From Bugula neritina (lineage: Eukaryota; Bryozoa; Gymnolaemata; Cheilostomatida; Bugulidae), in the NCBI GenBank assembly GCA_964035545.1, contig OZ037769.1, positions 15,223,133 through 15,287,132 of the forward strand: a DNA stretch of 64,000 nt, in the 5' to 3' direction. The stretch's first letter is position 1; every line of letters begins with the position of its first letter. This document shows, piece after piece, positions 52,301 to 64,000 of this stretch. The notes under the pieces are model-generated. The model searched no databases, was not told the origin of the DNA, and worked only from the letters and a program-made list of their open reading frames with translations. A program made the translations under genes and the position numbers.

Positions 52301-54135
52301 TATCTCAGCAGAAAAACATAATATCTGAAAAAAGAAAACACTGTTGGAATCCTGAGATGTCTCTGCAGCGCGGTTTTTGTAATGTTTTTAATAGCTTTTA
52401 TAGATTTTCTATGAATTAGTGATTTATACGCTGAAAATGAGATAATTTTTCTTTACTAATAAGCACTGCGCATCACTTCACGCTTCAGTGAACGCGTAGA
52501 GATGAGAAGATTTTGGCTTGTCCATTACTAATTACAGACCTGCTAGCCTACAAGCTAGTGAATAGCTTGGTGTGTAATTCATTTATAGAGTAGCCACAAT
52601 GGAATGTTGATATATAATGCAGCCCTAATTGAGCTTGCTGTTTATTAGTCATAGTCTAATATTAGGCTAAACATACACAGGCAGGCAACACGCATGCCAC
52701 CCACAGAACAATATTATAGCAAGAACCTAGACTACATTGTGAGCTAAATTTATGATATTCTTAGTAAGGATGCCCTTAACTATCCTGTGAAAGTTTTTAT
52801 TTTTCAAATGGGCCCAACAAGAAGGTTTACCTGACTAAAACAAAGTCAAGAACGGCACACTAGACAAAAAGAGTCTATTAAGGAAACTGGATCCGATTAT
52901 GAATAAGTTTGGATTAGTGAGAGTTGGTGGACGATTTCAATCTACTGAGCTTCCATATAAAGAGACGAATCCAATAATTCTGCCTCGCCAATCACACATC
53001 ACTCAATTACTAGTAAGACACTGTCATGAAAGAATAGCCCATCAGGGCAAAAATGCTACAATAGCAGAAATTAAGGCATCGGGCTATTGGATAATAGGCT
53101 GCACTCATTTGGTAAACACATGCATTCACCACTCTGTAAAATGTAGACGACAGAGACGACCTACAGAGATGCAAAAGATGGCTAGCCTCCCTGTAGAACG
53201 AACAACACCTGGTCCACTATATACGTACGTTGGTTGTGACTGCTTTGGCCCATTCTCTGTGAAAGAAGGCCGAAAAGATCAAAAACGATATGGCCTTATA
53301 TTTACGTGTATGGCATCAAGAGCCGTGCACCTCGAACTATTAGATGATATGAGTACTGACGCATTTATAAACTCATAGCTATGCGAGGACCAATAAGGCA
53401 GCTAATATCAGACAGAAGAACAAACTTTATAGGGGCAGCAAACGAATTCCACAAGGCTTTGACAGAAAACGCTAAAAAGCTGGACAACTTTGCACTGCGG
53501 AACAACTTTGATTTTGTGTTTAATTCACCTAACTCAAGCCACATGGGTGGCGTCTGGGAGCGCCAGATTCGTTCAGTACGCAACATCTTGAATTCTATGC
53601 TTGCACAGCACAAGATGAGATTTAACACTAGCACTCTTCGGACCCTCCTGTTTTAGGTTATGGCGATAGTAAACTCCAGGCCTCTGGCTGTAAATGATGA
53701 CTGCACACCATTGACACCAAACCAGTTGCTGACAATGAAAACAAAGGTTGTGCAACCTCCATCAGGAGATTTGATGATCACGATGTTTATTCCAGAAAAC
53801 GACGGCGCCAGGTACAAGGTCTAGCCAACACATTCTGGTCACGATGGCAATTTGAATACCTGCAATCTCTACAGGTTAGACAGAAATGGGAAGGCTCACA
53901 GCCTAATGTAGAAAAGGACGATATAGTTGTGGTGAAGGATGACCAGTCGGTACGCAACAGTTGGCCGCTGGCTCGGGTAATGGAAGCTATACCAAGCAGC
54001 GATGGCAAAGTCCGCAAGGTAAAACTACTCTTGGCTGATAGCAGTCTGGATAGAAATGGGAAACGGAGATCTGACTTTAGCTACCTAGAGAGGCCGATTC
54101 ACTCCATAGTAGTAATTCAGAGAGCGCAGTATTAA
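49341..54135 (+). pseudogene. BEL pol: protease, RT, RNase H, integrase
   Basis: Protease: YALLDTMSDATFVAE (the usual family motif is LLDSxSD). RT: RDTSYIPHFGVRHPKKQKLR, ALMCDIEQMFHSFK, then after a shift near 50630 FYVDDGILSVP (YVDD). Another shift follows near 50935; RNase H region HHFSDASTTGY and QHYWTDSKIVLGYV. The frame stops at 52046 in a MITE. The integrase resumes at about 52810: HERIAHQGKNAT, VGCDCFGPFSVKEGR (first Asp; usually DYFGPF), LISDRRTNFIGAANEF (second Asp), GVWERQIRS (Glu). Shift at 53378, in-frame TAG at 53654, and another shift near 53800. A C-terminal domain ends at 54135. Confidence 0.8.
52035..52789. mobile_element. MITE inserted in BEL pol, 755 bp
   Basis: Terminal inverted repeats of 19 bp beginning CACAGGATAGTTAAGGGCA. 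It interrupts the pol frame between RNase H and integrase. Inside, TCAGTCCCAGTAAAATA and GCGCGGTTTT each occur twice, a tandem duplication of about 180 bases. No transposase. No target duplication found. Confidence 0.7.
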
Positions 54136-54174
54136 GTTTTGATTCGGCATTCTAGAGGGAATCAAAGAGGGGAG

Positions 54175-54642
54175 TGTAAAGCTAGCACTGAACATAATTA
54201 ATTCAAGCAGTAAAAGTAATGTAGTGTAATGAATACATAATAGTTATTCAAGCATTCAGCGTTGCGTTTAGCATAACGTTCCACTCAACTAGGTTATCGC
54301 ATCACGTGATTCTCGCCTACGCAACGACTGCTAGTTGTAGATTCATTAATTAGATAACAGCACGCTCTCGCTCATTGGCTGTGGCTTTACGCTTAGGCAG
54401 CCCGGATGTTTGAGTGCAGACGTTGACCCTACAGTTTGTAGAATAGTAGCGCGCTAGCGATGCAAGCTTATCACATCAATAAAATCAATTTTAAATGATA
54501 TAATTAATAAAATACAAGTGAATTTAAATTGGAATTAACTTAAAGAGGCACAGGTTAGTTTTGTCCTTCAGTATTTGTAATAATTTGAAGCTTTCTTTAA
54601 GTATTTTTATCTATTTCAACTATAAGAATAACTATTTGGTTT
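54175..54642 (+). repeat. BEL 3' LTR, truncated
   Basis: Same start as the 5' LTR, including GCATCACGTGATTCTCGCC and GCAGCCCGGATGTTTGAG. Similarity stops after CTATTTGGTTTA. Confidence 0.85.
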
Positions 54643-54649
54643 AAAAACA

Positions 54650-55770
54650 CAATTTATAGCAGATGCATGAAGTTGTTGTTGGGTGGCTATACTTTATAGG
54701 TATTAGGATATTATTTACTATAGTACATAAAATATAAATAGGTTACAGAGTTTCTAGGTTTTGTGGTTGCACAGTAAGAATTTTTTGAGTGTCGGCAGGT
54801 TGATAAGAGTTTGTTTCGTTTGTTTAAAGTACACATGTTAGGTTTGTATAAAATAAAGAAACATTCCCATAGGCATAAATTACACCTTTTGGTAATTGTG
54901 TTGTATGGTTTCGCTTTCTTTAATATTTTCCAAATTATCTTGTGTTTAATGTTTTTGTTAGTTGCCAAATGTATTTGCTAAGCTCTGTTTGATTTGCTTT
55001 CTGTTGTTTTTGAATGATGATTTGTGGTTTGCGTATCTTAGTTTGAACGGTCCTTCACTCAGGCCAATGTATGTTGCAGGTTCGTTTTCGGTGGTGTCTA
55101 CAGTTGCTTGGTATATTATTCTGCTCTCCTGACAGTTTCCTTTCAGTGGACAACTTTCTTTTTCTCTGCAGTTGCAGTTTTTTCTGGGGGTTTTGTTTTG
55201 TTGCTTTTGTTTCTCTAAAATTCTGTTATTGTTGGCGTTTATGGTCTGTTTTATGTTTGGCATGCAGCTGTAGCTAACTTTTATATTGTTTTTGTTGATT
55301 ATTTTGTAGAGTGGATGTTGTTCTAGAAATTCTTCATTCTTAATTTTAAAGAATTTCTTTGCAATTTTTGTGGTTACATGTTGGCTGTACGGTGGATTGA
55401 ACCAAACAACTTTTTTTTTTCAGTTTCAAGATTATTGTTGTGTGTTGATTGTGTAAAAAAATTTTCATTAGTTGACATTGACGACAGTCGCTTATTAACG
55501 GAAGAGGATAGGTTGGAGATTATGCTTGGTGGGTGGTTGGATTTGCTATGGATGTATTTAGTTATAGAACTGTTAGGATTAGTGTATGGTGTGTAGGTTT
55601 TGTTGTTTAGGTTGGGCGTGGTGTCTAAGAAATTGATAGTTTTTTTATTTGATTCGATTGTTATTCTTAAGCCATTTTCTGAGAACATTTTGCAGATATC
55701 TTTGCAGATTGCTGTGCTGCAGAGACACTGCTTCCTGCTTTTGCACAAATAATGAGTCATGAATTAGGCA
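54650..55770 (-). mobile_element. Penelope-like element fragment (copy B)
   Basis: - strand. From 55760: NGLRITIESNKKTINFLDTT, SNHPPSII and NKRLSSMSTNENFF (RT C-terminus and linker), with stops near 55370-55265. Then MPNIKQTINANNNR, CNCREKESCPLKGNC, IIYQATV, ATYIGLSEGPFKLRY (GIY-YIG with intact YIG), and after a frame change near 54960 RCNLCLWECFFILY. It has (?) a different sequence from copies A and D, so a separate lineage. It ends against the truncated BEL 3' LTR. Confidence 0.8.
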
Positions 55771-56507
55771 ATCCCGGAATTCACCTATTTCTTGGCAATG
55801 ACCTAATTGATTAGTTGCGAAGCGTCATTGTAAAAAATACTTGGGCTCAAAGTACACTGTCTTCTAGAACAGCCTACTGCGCTGTAGTGATGCATGGTCT
55901 GAAGAGTCACCTAGCTATACATTTTTAACTTTGGAGACTGTAACCTGGTAACACTGCTGCATTATAGGTCGAAAGCCAAAGAGGCATTCTAAACAACCAA
56001 GTTAGAGACTTTGGAATTGATTTTTTTTGCCAGGAAGCTCAGGAGAGTAACAATATAATATTATATAGGAGGAAATTGTAACAGTGCATTTCATCTAAGT
56101 TTAGAAAGATATTAAGGAGAAGAGATTAAGCATGCAATCTCACGGTACCAATATCCACAAAGACGCTGCAGCAAAACCATCATTTGCCATTCAAACCATT
56201 AAGACCATCAGCAAATTAGGTGAATAACTACAGGAGCACCATTTCTTTGGTGCTCATGCTTCACACCAAAGCTATTCATTCACAAAGAGACCCATGACAA
56301 TTGGTCGAAACTATTGCCAGCGTGAATTTTTATTGAGTCAATCTACTGAATCTTTTGCTGAGGGAATAAAAAAAATGGTACTAATTAAGTTGACAAAAAG
56401 TGTATTTACTTGCCAACAAATTATGTTGAGAAATGAAAAAAGTCAACTCTCTATAATAACTCGATTACAACTTGACTTATAGCAAAATAATTTTTACTCT
56501 GTTTAAA
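55771..56507. other. No gene seen
   Basis: AT-rich sequence between Penelope-like copy B and the membrane-protein exon. No supportable ORF or repeat. Confidence 0.4.
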
Positions 56508-56515
56508 TCACTCAC

Positions 56516-57925
<1,410 letters not shown>

Positions 57926-57927
57926 CT

Positions 57928-58440
57928 GCAACAAACCAATTCAGTTGATAAACTGCTATATTCCGCTTTAAGGAAACTAATAACTGCATTAATATATAAT
58001 TGTAATACAACATGTATTCAAGTAGCACACTAAGACTTATAGTAGTTGCCATTACACAACCTCAAAGTAAATGACTTTTAATTTGCTATGATAAAAAGTG
58101 TTGAGGTAATAAAGAGCATGGTAATAGCACGCAATGTTATAATCATAATCACAATGCTATTACTAAAAACTTTCTTTTTATTCATAACTACAGCTATTGC
58201 ATGTAGTCTTTTCAGTCGCAATATTTATTATTTGATTACAATGATTGACACAGTATTGGCACAATTAGCATGCGCGCGCCAGCTCTATAATTAGCATAAT
58301 ATTCTGTACACTATATAATCTATCTAATAGGAAAAATAGAAGTTTTCACACAATAAATTTTTTTGGACATTATAATATTTGATGTATGCATTTTTTCATT
58401 TTATAAGTAGATTTATTTTAATTGCTGAACTTAAAATTTT
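57928..58440. other. No gene seen
   Basis: Sequence upstream of the membrane-protein exons. There is no convincing first exon or promoter. Confidence 0.35.
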
Positions 58441-58592
58441 GCTATATATATATATATATGCAATGCTCGTGACTCCTAGGTGACCCCTAGAGTCACTTGA
58501 GCACTCTGGCTTGAGTTTACACACTTTTTAAATATGCGTTAGTAAAACTATGAGTTTTACTATTGCGAAGGTGTGGGCCATGGTACTCTGTT

Positions 58593-58637
58593 CTGTGCTG
58601 ATGAGGGGACAAATCCCGAAACAGCTGCTGTCCACAG
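58593..58637 (+). ncRNA. Hammerhead ribozyme 1
   Basis: Stem I CTGTG/CACAG (5 pairs), core CTGATGA, stem II GGGG-ACAAA-TCCC (three G-C, one G-U), core GAAA, stem III A-CAG-CTG-CTG-T, then C as the cleavage residue (position 58632), just before CACAG. This fits the type I hammerhead consensus, with the short stem III known from Penelope-like elements. Confidence 0.88.
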
Positions 58638-58863
58638 ATTGAGATATTACGCTCTCATTTAATGCTCAGCAATGACATTAAATGATTGAGCACTCTCACC
58701 ATGGTCACAAACTCAAGCTGCTAGCATTTTGCAATGCCCGTGACTCCTAGGTGACCCCTAGAGTCACTTGAGCACTCTGGCTTGAGTTTACACACTTTTT
58801 AAATATGCGTTAGTAAAACTATAAGTTTTACTATTGCGAAGGTGTGGGCCATGGTACTCTGTT

Positions 58864-58908
58864 CTGTGCTGATGAGGGGACAAATCCCGAAACAGCTGCT
58901 GTCCACAG
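58864..58908 (+). ncRNA. Hammerhead ribozyme 2
   Basis: Identical in every stem and core to ribozyme 1. Cleavage expected after 58903. A tandem pair would release a 271-nt unit RNA. Confidence 0.88.
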
Positions 58909-58914
58909 ATTGAG

Positions 58915-58915
<1 letters not shown>

Positions 58916-58974
<59 letters not shown>
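58916..58974. repeat. (AT)n microsatellite
   Basis: AT array separating the ribozyme units from the Penelope-like coding part. Confidence 0.95.
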
Positions 58975-58978
<4 letters not shown>

Positions 58979-60238
58979 CTCAATTACAATAGAAGCCAAT
59001 AAGAAAGTTGTAAGCTTCCTAGATGTAACGTTCAACCTAACTAACCAATCCTACAAACCCTATACAAAACCTGGAAACACTATCTTCTATGTACACAAGC
59101 AAAGCGACCATCCACCTGCAGTATTGAAAAACCTACCAGAAAATATAAATAAAAGACTTAGCTCACTATCCTCCAATGAGGAGGAGTTTAACACCATCAT
59201 ACAACCATACCAAGAAGCACTATCAAACAGTGAATATGACTATAAATTAAAATACAGCCCGACACCTAAATCCAACAACAATAATAAAAATAGGAAGAGA
59301 AACATATTGTGGCACAACCCACCTTTTAGCTCAACAGTGAAAACCAAAATAGGGAAGAAATTTCTTCAAATCATCGACAAATGCTTTCCACCATCCAACC
59401 AACTAAGTAAAATTTTTAATAGGAAAACCATAAAAATTAGTTATTCATACATGCCCAACATGAAAAATATTATTGATGGCTCGAACCAACACAAACTTGA
59501 AACTACACACATCCCTACTACCAATACTAAACTAAACGACACACAATGTAACTGCAGACAACCTTCCCACTGTCCATTAAATGGTAAATGCTTATACAAA
59601 AACGTAATATACCAAGCAACTGTGACAAGACATGACAATAATTCCAGCCATCCATATACATAGGACTCTGTTCAACTACCTTCAAAACCAGATTCAATAA
59701 CCATAAAGCCTCTTTCCTACATGCAGATAAAGCCAACAGCACGCAACTCAGCAGACACATCTGCATTCTAAAAAACAACACGAAATTCAGCCTAAAATGG
59801 AATATTTTAAAAATTTGTAAATCATACTCAAACCTAACCAACAGATGTAACTTATGCAGCTATGAAAAATATGTAATTTTAAAACAACCGGAATTATCCT
59901 CTCTCAACAAACGAAAAGAGCTTTCCAGCACGTGCAAACATAAACGCAGATTTTTACTTGCGCATTTAACAGACGCTAATTAAGACATTCCAGCGTAGCA
60001 ATACACAAACAATGGTAATTTCGAAACAAAGTCACTCAACCGTACACACAACGACCTGATGATCGTAGCTTGCACTACGTGAAACAATATTGTAGTCGAT
60101 AAAATGAATATATAAGTCCAAAATTGTATCAGTACCAAATATAAATATTCTATTTTTCGAAATATTGAGTTCTTTTGATTCATTTTTAATTATAGAAACT
60201 ATATATATATATCCCGAAACAGCTGCTGTCCACAGATT

Positions 60239-60240
<2 letters not shown>
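58975..60240 (+). mobile_element. Penelope-like element (copy C)
   Basis: Begins inside the RT C-terminus: LSITIEANKKVVSFLDVTFN, HKQSDHPPAVLKNLP, NKRLSSLSSNEEEFN, then the linker (LSKIFNRKTIKISYSYMPN), Cys cluster CNCRQPSHCPLNGKC, VIYQATV, and after a frame change near 59655 the GIY-YIG region (IYIGLCSTTFKTRFNNHKAS) and CNLCSYEKYV to 59983. The 3' region carries a hammerhead-like fold, and a partial ribozyme unit follows (60211-60241). Confidence 0.82.
60052..60098 (+). ncRNA. Hammerhead-like fold in Penelope-like 3' region (copy C)
   Basis: CGAC/GTCG stem I, CTGATGA, hairpin CGTAG/CTACG, GAAA, stem III CAA/TTG closed by A-T, then A before the cleavage site. Stem II again starts with a U-U pair. 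Sequence differs from copies A and D but the fold is the same. Confidence 0.5.

Positions 60241-60241
<1 letters not shown>
60211..60241 (+). ncRNA. Partial hammerhead (3' half)
   Basis: ATCCCGAAACAGCTGCTGTC and CACAGATTGAGATATA match the 3' half of ribozymes 1 and 2. The 5' half is absent, replaced by AT. Confidence 0.8.

Positions 60242-60301
<60 letters not shown>
60242..60301. repeat. (AT)n microsatellite
   Basis: AT array between the partial ribozyme unit and duplicated segment 2. Confidence 0.95.
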
Positions 60302-60302
<1 letters not shown>

Positions 60303-60361
60303 TTGTATAATGTTGTACTGCAACCAGATAAAAATATAATAACAAAATAAGCTCGCAGCTT

Positions 60362-60790
60362 TTACCTTCAAGTTTGTTAATTCAGTTGTCTGTATCTTGT
60401 ACTTCCTCTGTACACCTTCTCCAGGAAGGACTTTCAAACTGACATCATATCTCTACACTACGTAAAATAATAACAACATTGCTAATTTCACAATAATTTT
60501 GTAACGTTATCCAGGACAAAAGGTTTCTACTCTTAAAATGTTTGGCAGCGATGTCATTTTCAAAATTGATGAAAGACATGCATTATACCATGACATAAAA
60601 GACACCATACTACATTATATATGTTACTTATAGTCTGTATAGAGATAGTATTTAATGTTTGGTTTATAAGAATACAAAAATAAATATTCAAGAAATTAAA
60701 TAAATTATAATAATATACAACGATGGTATGTCTTACCTTATAGAAATTATTTCTGCATATAATGTGTGTTGAATGATCCCAGCTGAAACA
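60362..60790 (-). other. Unknown - strand gene, two exon-like blocks, open (copy 2)
   Basis: Block 1 (about 60785-60737) follows TTTCAG and ends at GTAAGA. Block 2 (about 60453-60366) reads RYDVSLKVLPGEGVQRKY and [11 protein letters not shown] and ends at GTAAAA. Both splice motifs are kept and the frame is open, unlike copy 1. No flanking exons or family recognised. Confidence 0.4.
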
Positions 60791-62314
60791 GCGTTAGTAT
60801 CACATATGCTTCCTCTTTTCAACTTCTTAATCTAATAAACTTATCCCACTTACTAACTTCTCACACGATAGGAGTAACTTGAAGCATCGTCTCACATCAT
60901 GTGACGTGTTTATGGAGGAAAAACACTCCATATAAGGAGTGTTAACTCTACAGACGTACCTTGATAAGATAATTCTATTTAAAAAAGTATTCTGTAGGCT
61001 ATGCATATTACAACATAGTAAAGTTCAAACGTTGAAAAGTTTCATAGCTGTGTTCCATTATTTGTAATGTTCATGTATAACATAATATAGTTATATATTA
61101 ACAGTATATAGCAGGGATGTGTACATTGTAGGCCTCCCATGATGTGTATATAATGATAACACTCTGCATATTAATAACTTTAGTTAACTTTATGTAAAAA
61201 CAGTGATAGATGATAAGAAGAGTTTACAATACCTTTTAGAATCCAAGATGGAGTTTAAATATTGACTCTTTAGTTCTATCAGAGATAAAACCAGTTTCAA
61301 ATTTATTACACATGTTGGCAGCCCAAGGAATGAATCTAGTTTATTTCCAATAAACTTATGCAATAATAAGATATTTCATTGATTCTAACTTTTCGTTCCA
61401 ACAGTGGGTGCCATGCAACTAAACTTCGGATGAGAAGAAATATAGATTGTCATGTGATTATATAGGTCAGGTGGAAATTGAGGCAATAAAGCCTATTGAG
61501 TCATTTTCTTGTGGAGAAAGAACATGCTGTAAATGAATTGCTAATGCAGGTGCTTTGAGTTATAGCAAACTAACTTCTTGTGACAACCAGGGGGGGGGGG
61601 CTGTAAACCTAAACCTAAGGCTATATTTCTTATCAGAGTATCTTACAATACTGCTCACCTGTTCAAACTGTGTTATAACAAGAAAAAACTGTAAACAACT
61701 TAACCTTGCTTAATCTTATGTAACATTTTATTAATATAGTGTGTGGTTTTTAACTTTTAATACTTTATTTCTCCATAACAATTGACTTTTGACGCAATAT
61801 AATGTATTAATACATGCAAATATATCTGAAAAGCAGCTGCATTTTATAAACAAACCATTGGTTATTAATTCTACTTATATATAAGTTATTACATAAATTG
61901 TAAAAACTTGGTGTTTATTTCTTCTAAGCCTAATTATAGTTCAGCACGTGCTCAACATATTTAATGACTCATAGAAATCAAATAGGCTGTAGACGCGTGA
62001 TGTCTCTATATACAAAGTTGCTTTTGTTGCTAATGCAGTCTCGTGATCAATCAAATCACGTGATCAAAACATCTCTGATTGTATTATACTATAATCTAAA
62101 TTTCACCTATGGAATGAGGAATAATAGTTGCTGCTATATCACTATAATATGGAACCCATATAAACTTAAACTGCTCGCAGCAAATCTTTCGACATTCATT
62201 CGATGATGTTATGAAAAGCAGAATTGTTTCCCCTGATTTTCAGTAGTCTAGTAGCGTGTGTTAATACAATAACTACAGCAAAACTAGGCCGAACCATCTT
62301 GATTCTTGTTGTAG

Positions 62315-63727
62315 TCTGCATCATACTTAGCAGATGTAGTGAACAAGAACTGTCAGAAGTTACCACCAGTCACAGTGGCGCAGCCTTGTTCAGACAGCAG
62401 TAAGTGACTTATATATAGCCAATCAGTTTCAAGTTAAGTTTCTCCCAGGTTTTTATTGTGGGGGTTGGGGTGGGCTCTATATTCATAGGTTTAATGACTG
62501 TACTTATATATTATAATGATTAAATTAGTATATATTAACTCATGTTACATGTAGAGAATTCCCTCAGCTTGCAAATTTGTCAATATTTTGCTTAAAGCTG
62601 CTGCACTGTTAACCTATTACAAGCTTAGAGCTTTTACATATTCAAAGGACCTGTTTGAGTAGCTCTTATTCAAATACAGTATATATCTCTCGTACATAAC
62701 CTATAATATACTCTTCAGGTTGGTTGACTTACAGAACCTCCTGGTTGGTTGGAGGTACCCAGTGGAGTGACACCTACCAGTACAACAATGGATCCAGTAA
62801 GACTACCGTCACCGTCATGAGAGACAACTTCGTTACGATTTCTGAAAACATAGAACATGTGGTAGGAGGTGGTGAGTAGAATTTCTATTGTATGCTTCAA
62901 GTGTTTATCTGATTCTTAAAACTTCTTAAAAGGAAATGAATTCTCTAAAATAATGTGATAGAGTTTTTACCACTTTTTGATGCTATAGTCAAAATTAATT
63001 TAGCTTACTTACAGTTACAGAAGAAATGCCCTAAAGCTTTGCTATATATAAGCGATTGTGTTTAAGCCACCCATTAAAAAAAATATTTTGGGATGCCATA
63101 TTCAAAGAGCTGCTCAAAGACACGCATACCTTTTTCATGTGTGCCTTTTGTCACAAAAAAAGTTTCTTATTTGAAATTTATAGAACAAGCTGTGTTAAAG
63201 ACTGGGGCATCTTTGGGTGAAACATGGAGTAAAAACATCTTGGAGAAAAATATTGTTGTTGCATAAGCATTTTAAAAGGCTTTGATCACCCAGTTGCACT
63301 AATAATTTGAATTGCTGCATGCATGGCAGTGCATACAGCTTGACTTTTTTGTTTGCAGTGGCTTACCTTTATAAATATCATTGGTCTATATTGTCAAGTG
63401 GTTTTTATGTAAACATTGCAACTACAAATAAATATCTTAAATGGCTTTTGTCACTTATGCAGTTGCACTGATAATTAGCTTGACTTTCCTTATTTGCAAT
63501 AGTTCACACTGTTTTATCTTTTTATAAATATCATTAGTCTAAATTGCCAAGTGGTCTTTATGTAAATATTGCAATTACTCATGTTTGTCTACATCTGCAT
63601 TTAGTACTCTATTACTATCTATTTATATCTTGTAGTTCCACAGCTGGTGACACTACAGTATGGAAACATGACTAAAGGAATCACAGATCAGAGTATATTC
63701 AACATACCCAGTTACTGCAACATCTAA
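62315..63727 (+). pseudogene. Ependymin-related gene copy lacking exon 1
   Basis: Exons 62315-62399, 62719-62871 and 63636-63727 have exactly the same lengths (85, 153, 92) and splice phases as exons 2-4 of the intact gene, and encode LADVVNKNCQKLPPVTV, GGTQWSDTYQYNNGSSKT and TDQSIFNIPSYCNI. No exon 1 with a signal peptide is present: sequence matching both sides of it in copy 1 is joined here. Without a start and signal peptide it should not give a secreted protein. Confidence 0.8.
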
Positions 63728-64000
63728 ATATAACAATATATCATGATGATTGAGTATCAAGTGGAAATAACTTCTATTTACAAATTATATTGCACCAATA
63801 TGTTTTAGAGTTATCTACTCAGTAAGACAGTTGCCCTCAATAATGTAATATTTACGAACTTTTTAATTCCAACACCTTTACATAATTACGCATGTTTTAT
63901 ATTGTTTTATCTACATTCTATAGCTGCAAATCAACTTTTCTCATATCATAAATAAAACTCCTCTCTTTGCTGCCACAGCTGACTTGTGTTACTGACTATA

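Larger units (their letters stand above)
58455..58915 (+). mobile_element. Tandem repeat units with hammerhead ribozymes (Penelope pLTR / retrozyme-like)
   Basis: Two copies of one unit, offset 271 bases. Both contain TGACTCCTAGGTGACCCCTA, GAGTTTACACACTTTTTAAA, GGGCCATGGTACTCTGTT and a full hammerhead. The end of the unit is seen a third time at 60211-60241 beyond Penelope-like copy C. So the units flank that element like terminal repeats. Confidence 0.8.
60331..64000. repeat. Duplicated segment, copy 2 (runs off the window)
   Basis: Direct repeat of 38261-42322. About 600 bases around exon 1 of the ependymin-related gene are missing here (between about 62090 and 62150), and small indels are spread throughout. 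Confidence 0.9.

Overview
The window is AT-rich, intron-bearing animal DNA, probably from an aquatic invertebrate. It has long (AT)n arrays, ependymin-related genes, Penelope-like elements, BEL/Pao and LINE retroelements and a Polinton/Maverick. I cannot name the species. Coding calls rest on motifs I recognise, splice signals and comparison of copies within the window. No database search was run.

Layout. (1) 1-6.9 kb, + strand: a decayed atlastin/GBP-like GTPase copy whose 5' exons lie outside the window. (2) 7.3-11.4 kb: small inverted-repeat elements, a remnant of an ependymin-related gene, (AT)n arrays and a perfect 32-bp palindrome. (3) 11.7-35.6 kb, - strand: a second atlastin-like GTPase gene, tail-to-tail with the first. 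Its last intron holds a 12.58-kb Polinton (12389-24969) with terminal inverted repeats starting AG and a 6-bp target duplication (CCTCTA/CCTTTA). Other introns hold a Penelope-like fragment and a Ty3-like LTR element that keeps only gag and protease. (4) 38.3-42.3 kb and 60.3-64.0 kb: two direct copies of one segment. Each carries an ependymin-related gene (+) and exon-like pieces of an unknown - strand gene. They appear to have decayed reciprocally. (5) 42.5-60.3 kb, between the copies: a LINE, a BEL/Pao element with a MITE in it, three Penelope-like copies, a tandem pair of canonical hammerhead ribozymes, and two exons of an unknown membrane protein.

The Polinton is the most informative object. 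It carries remnants of a packaging ATPase, a conserved polinton ORF, a small basic protein, a double-jelly-roll major capsid protein, a penton-like minor capsid protein, a membrane-associated virion protein, protein-primed DNA polymerase B, an adenain-like protease and three fibre-like genes. No integrase is visible, and the N-terminal halves of two divergent genes are gone, so it is a dead relic. Most genes begin at a shared TAAATG context. The three fibre-like genes share one N-terminal peptide. The left end carries a second, more diverged TIR just inside the outer one. Many frameshifts lie in homopolymers, so some may be assembly errors, but several substitutions (protease His to Tyr, lost start codon, in-frame stops) look like true decay.
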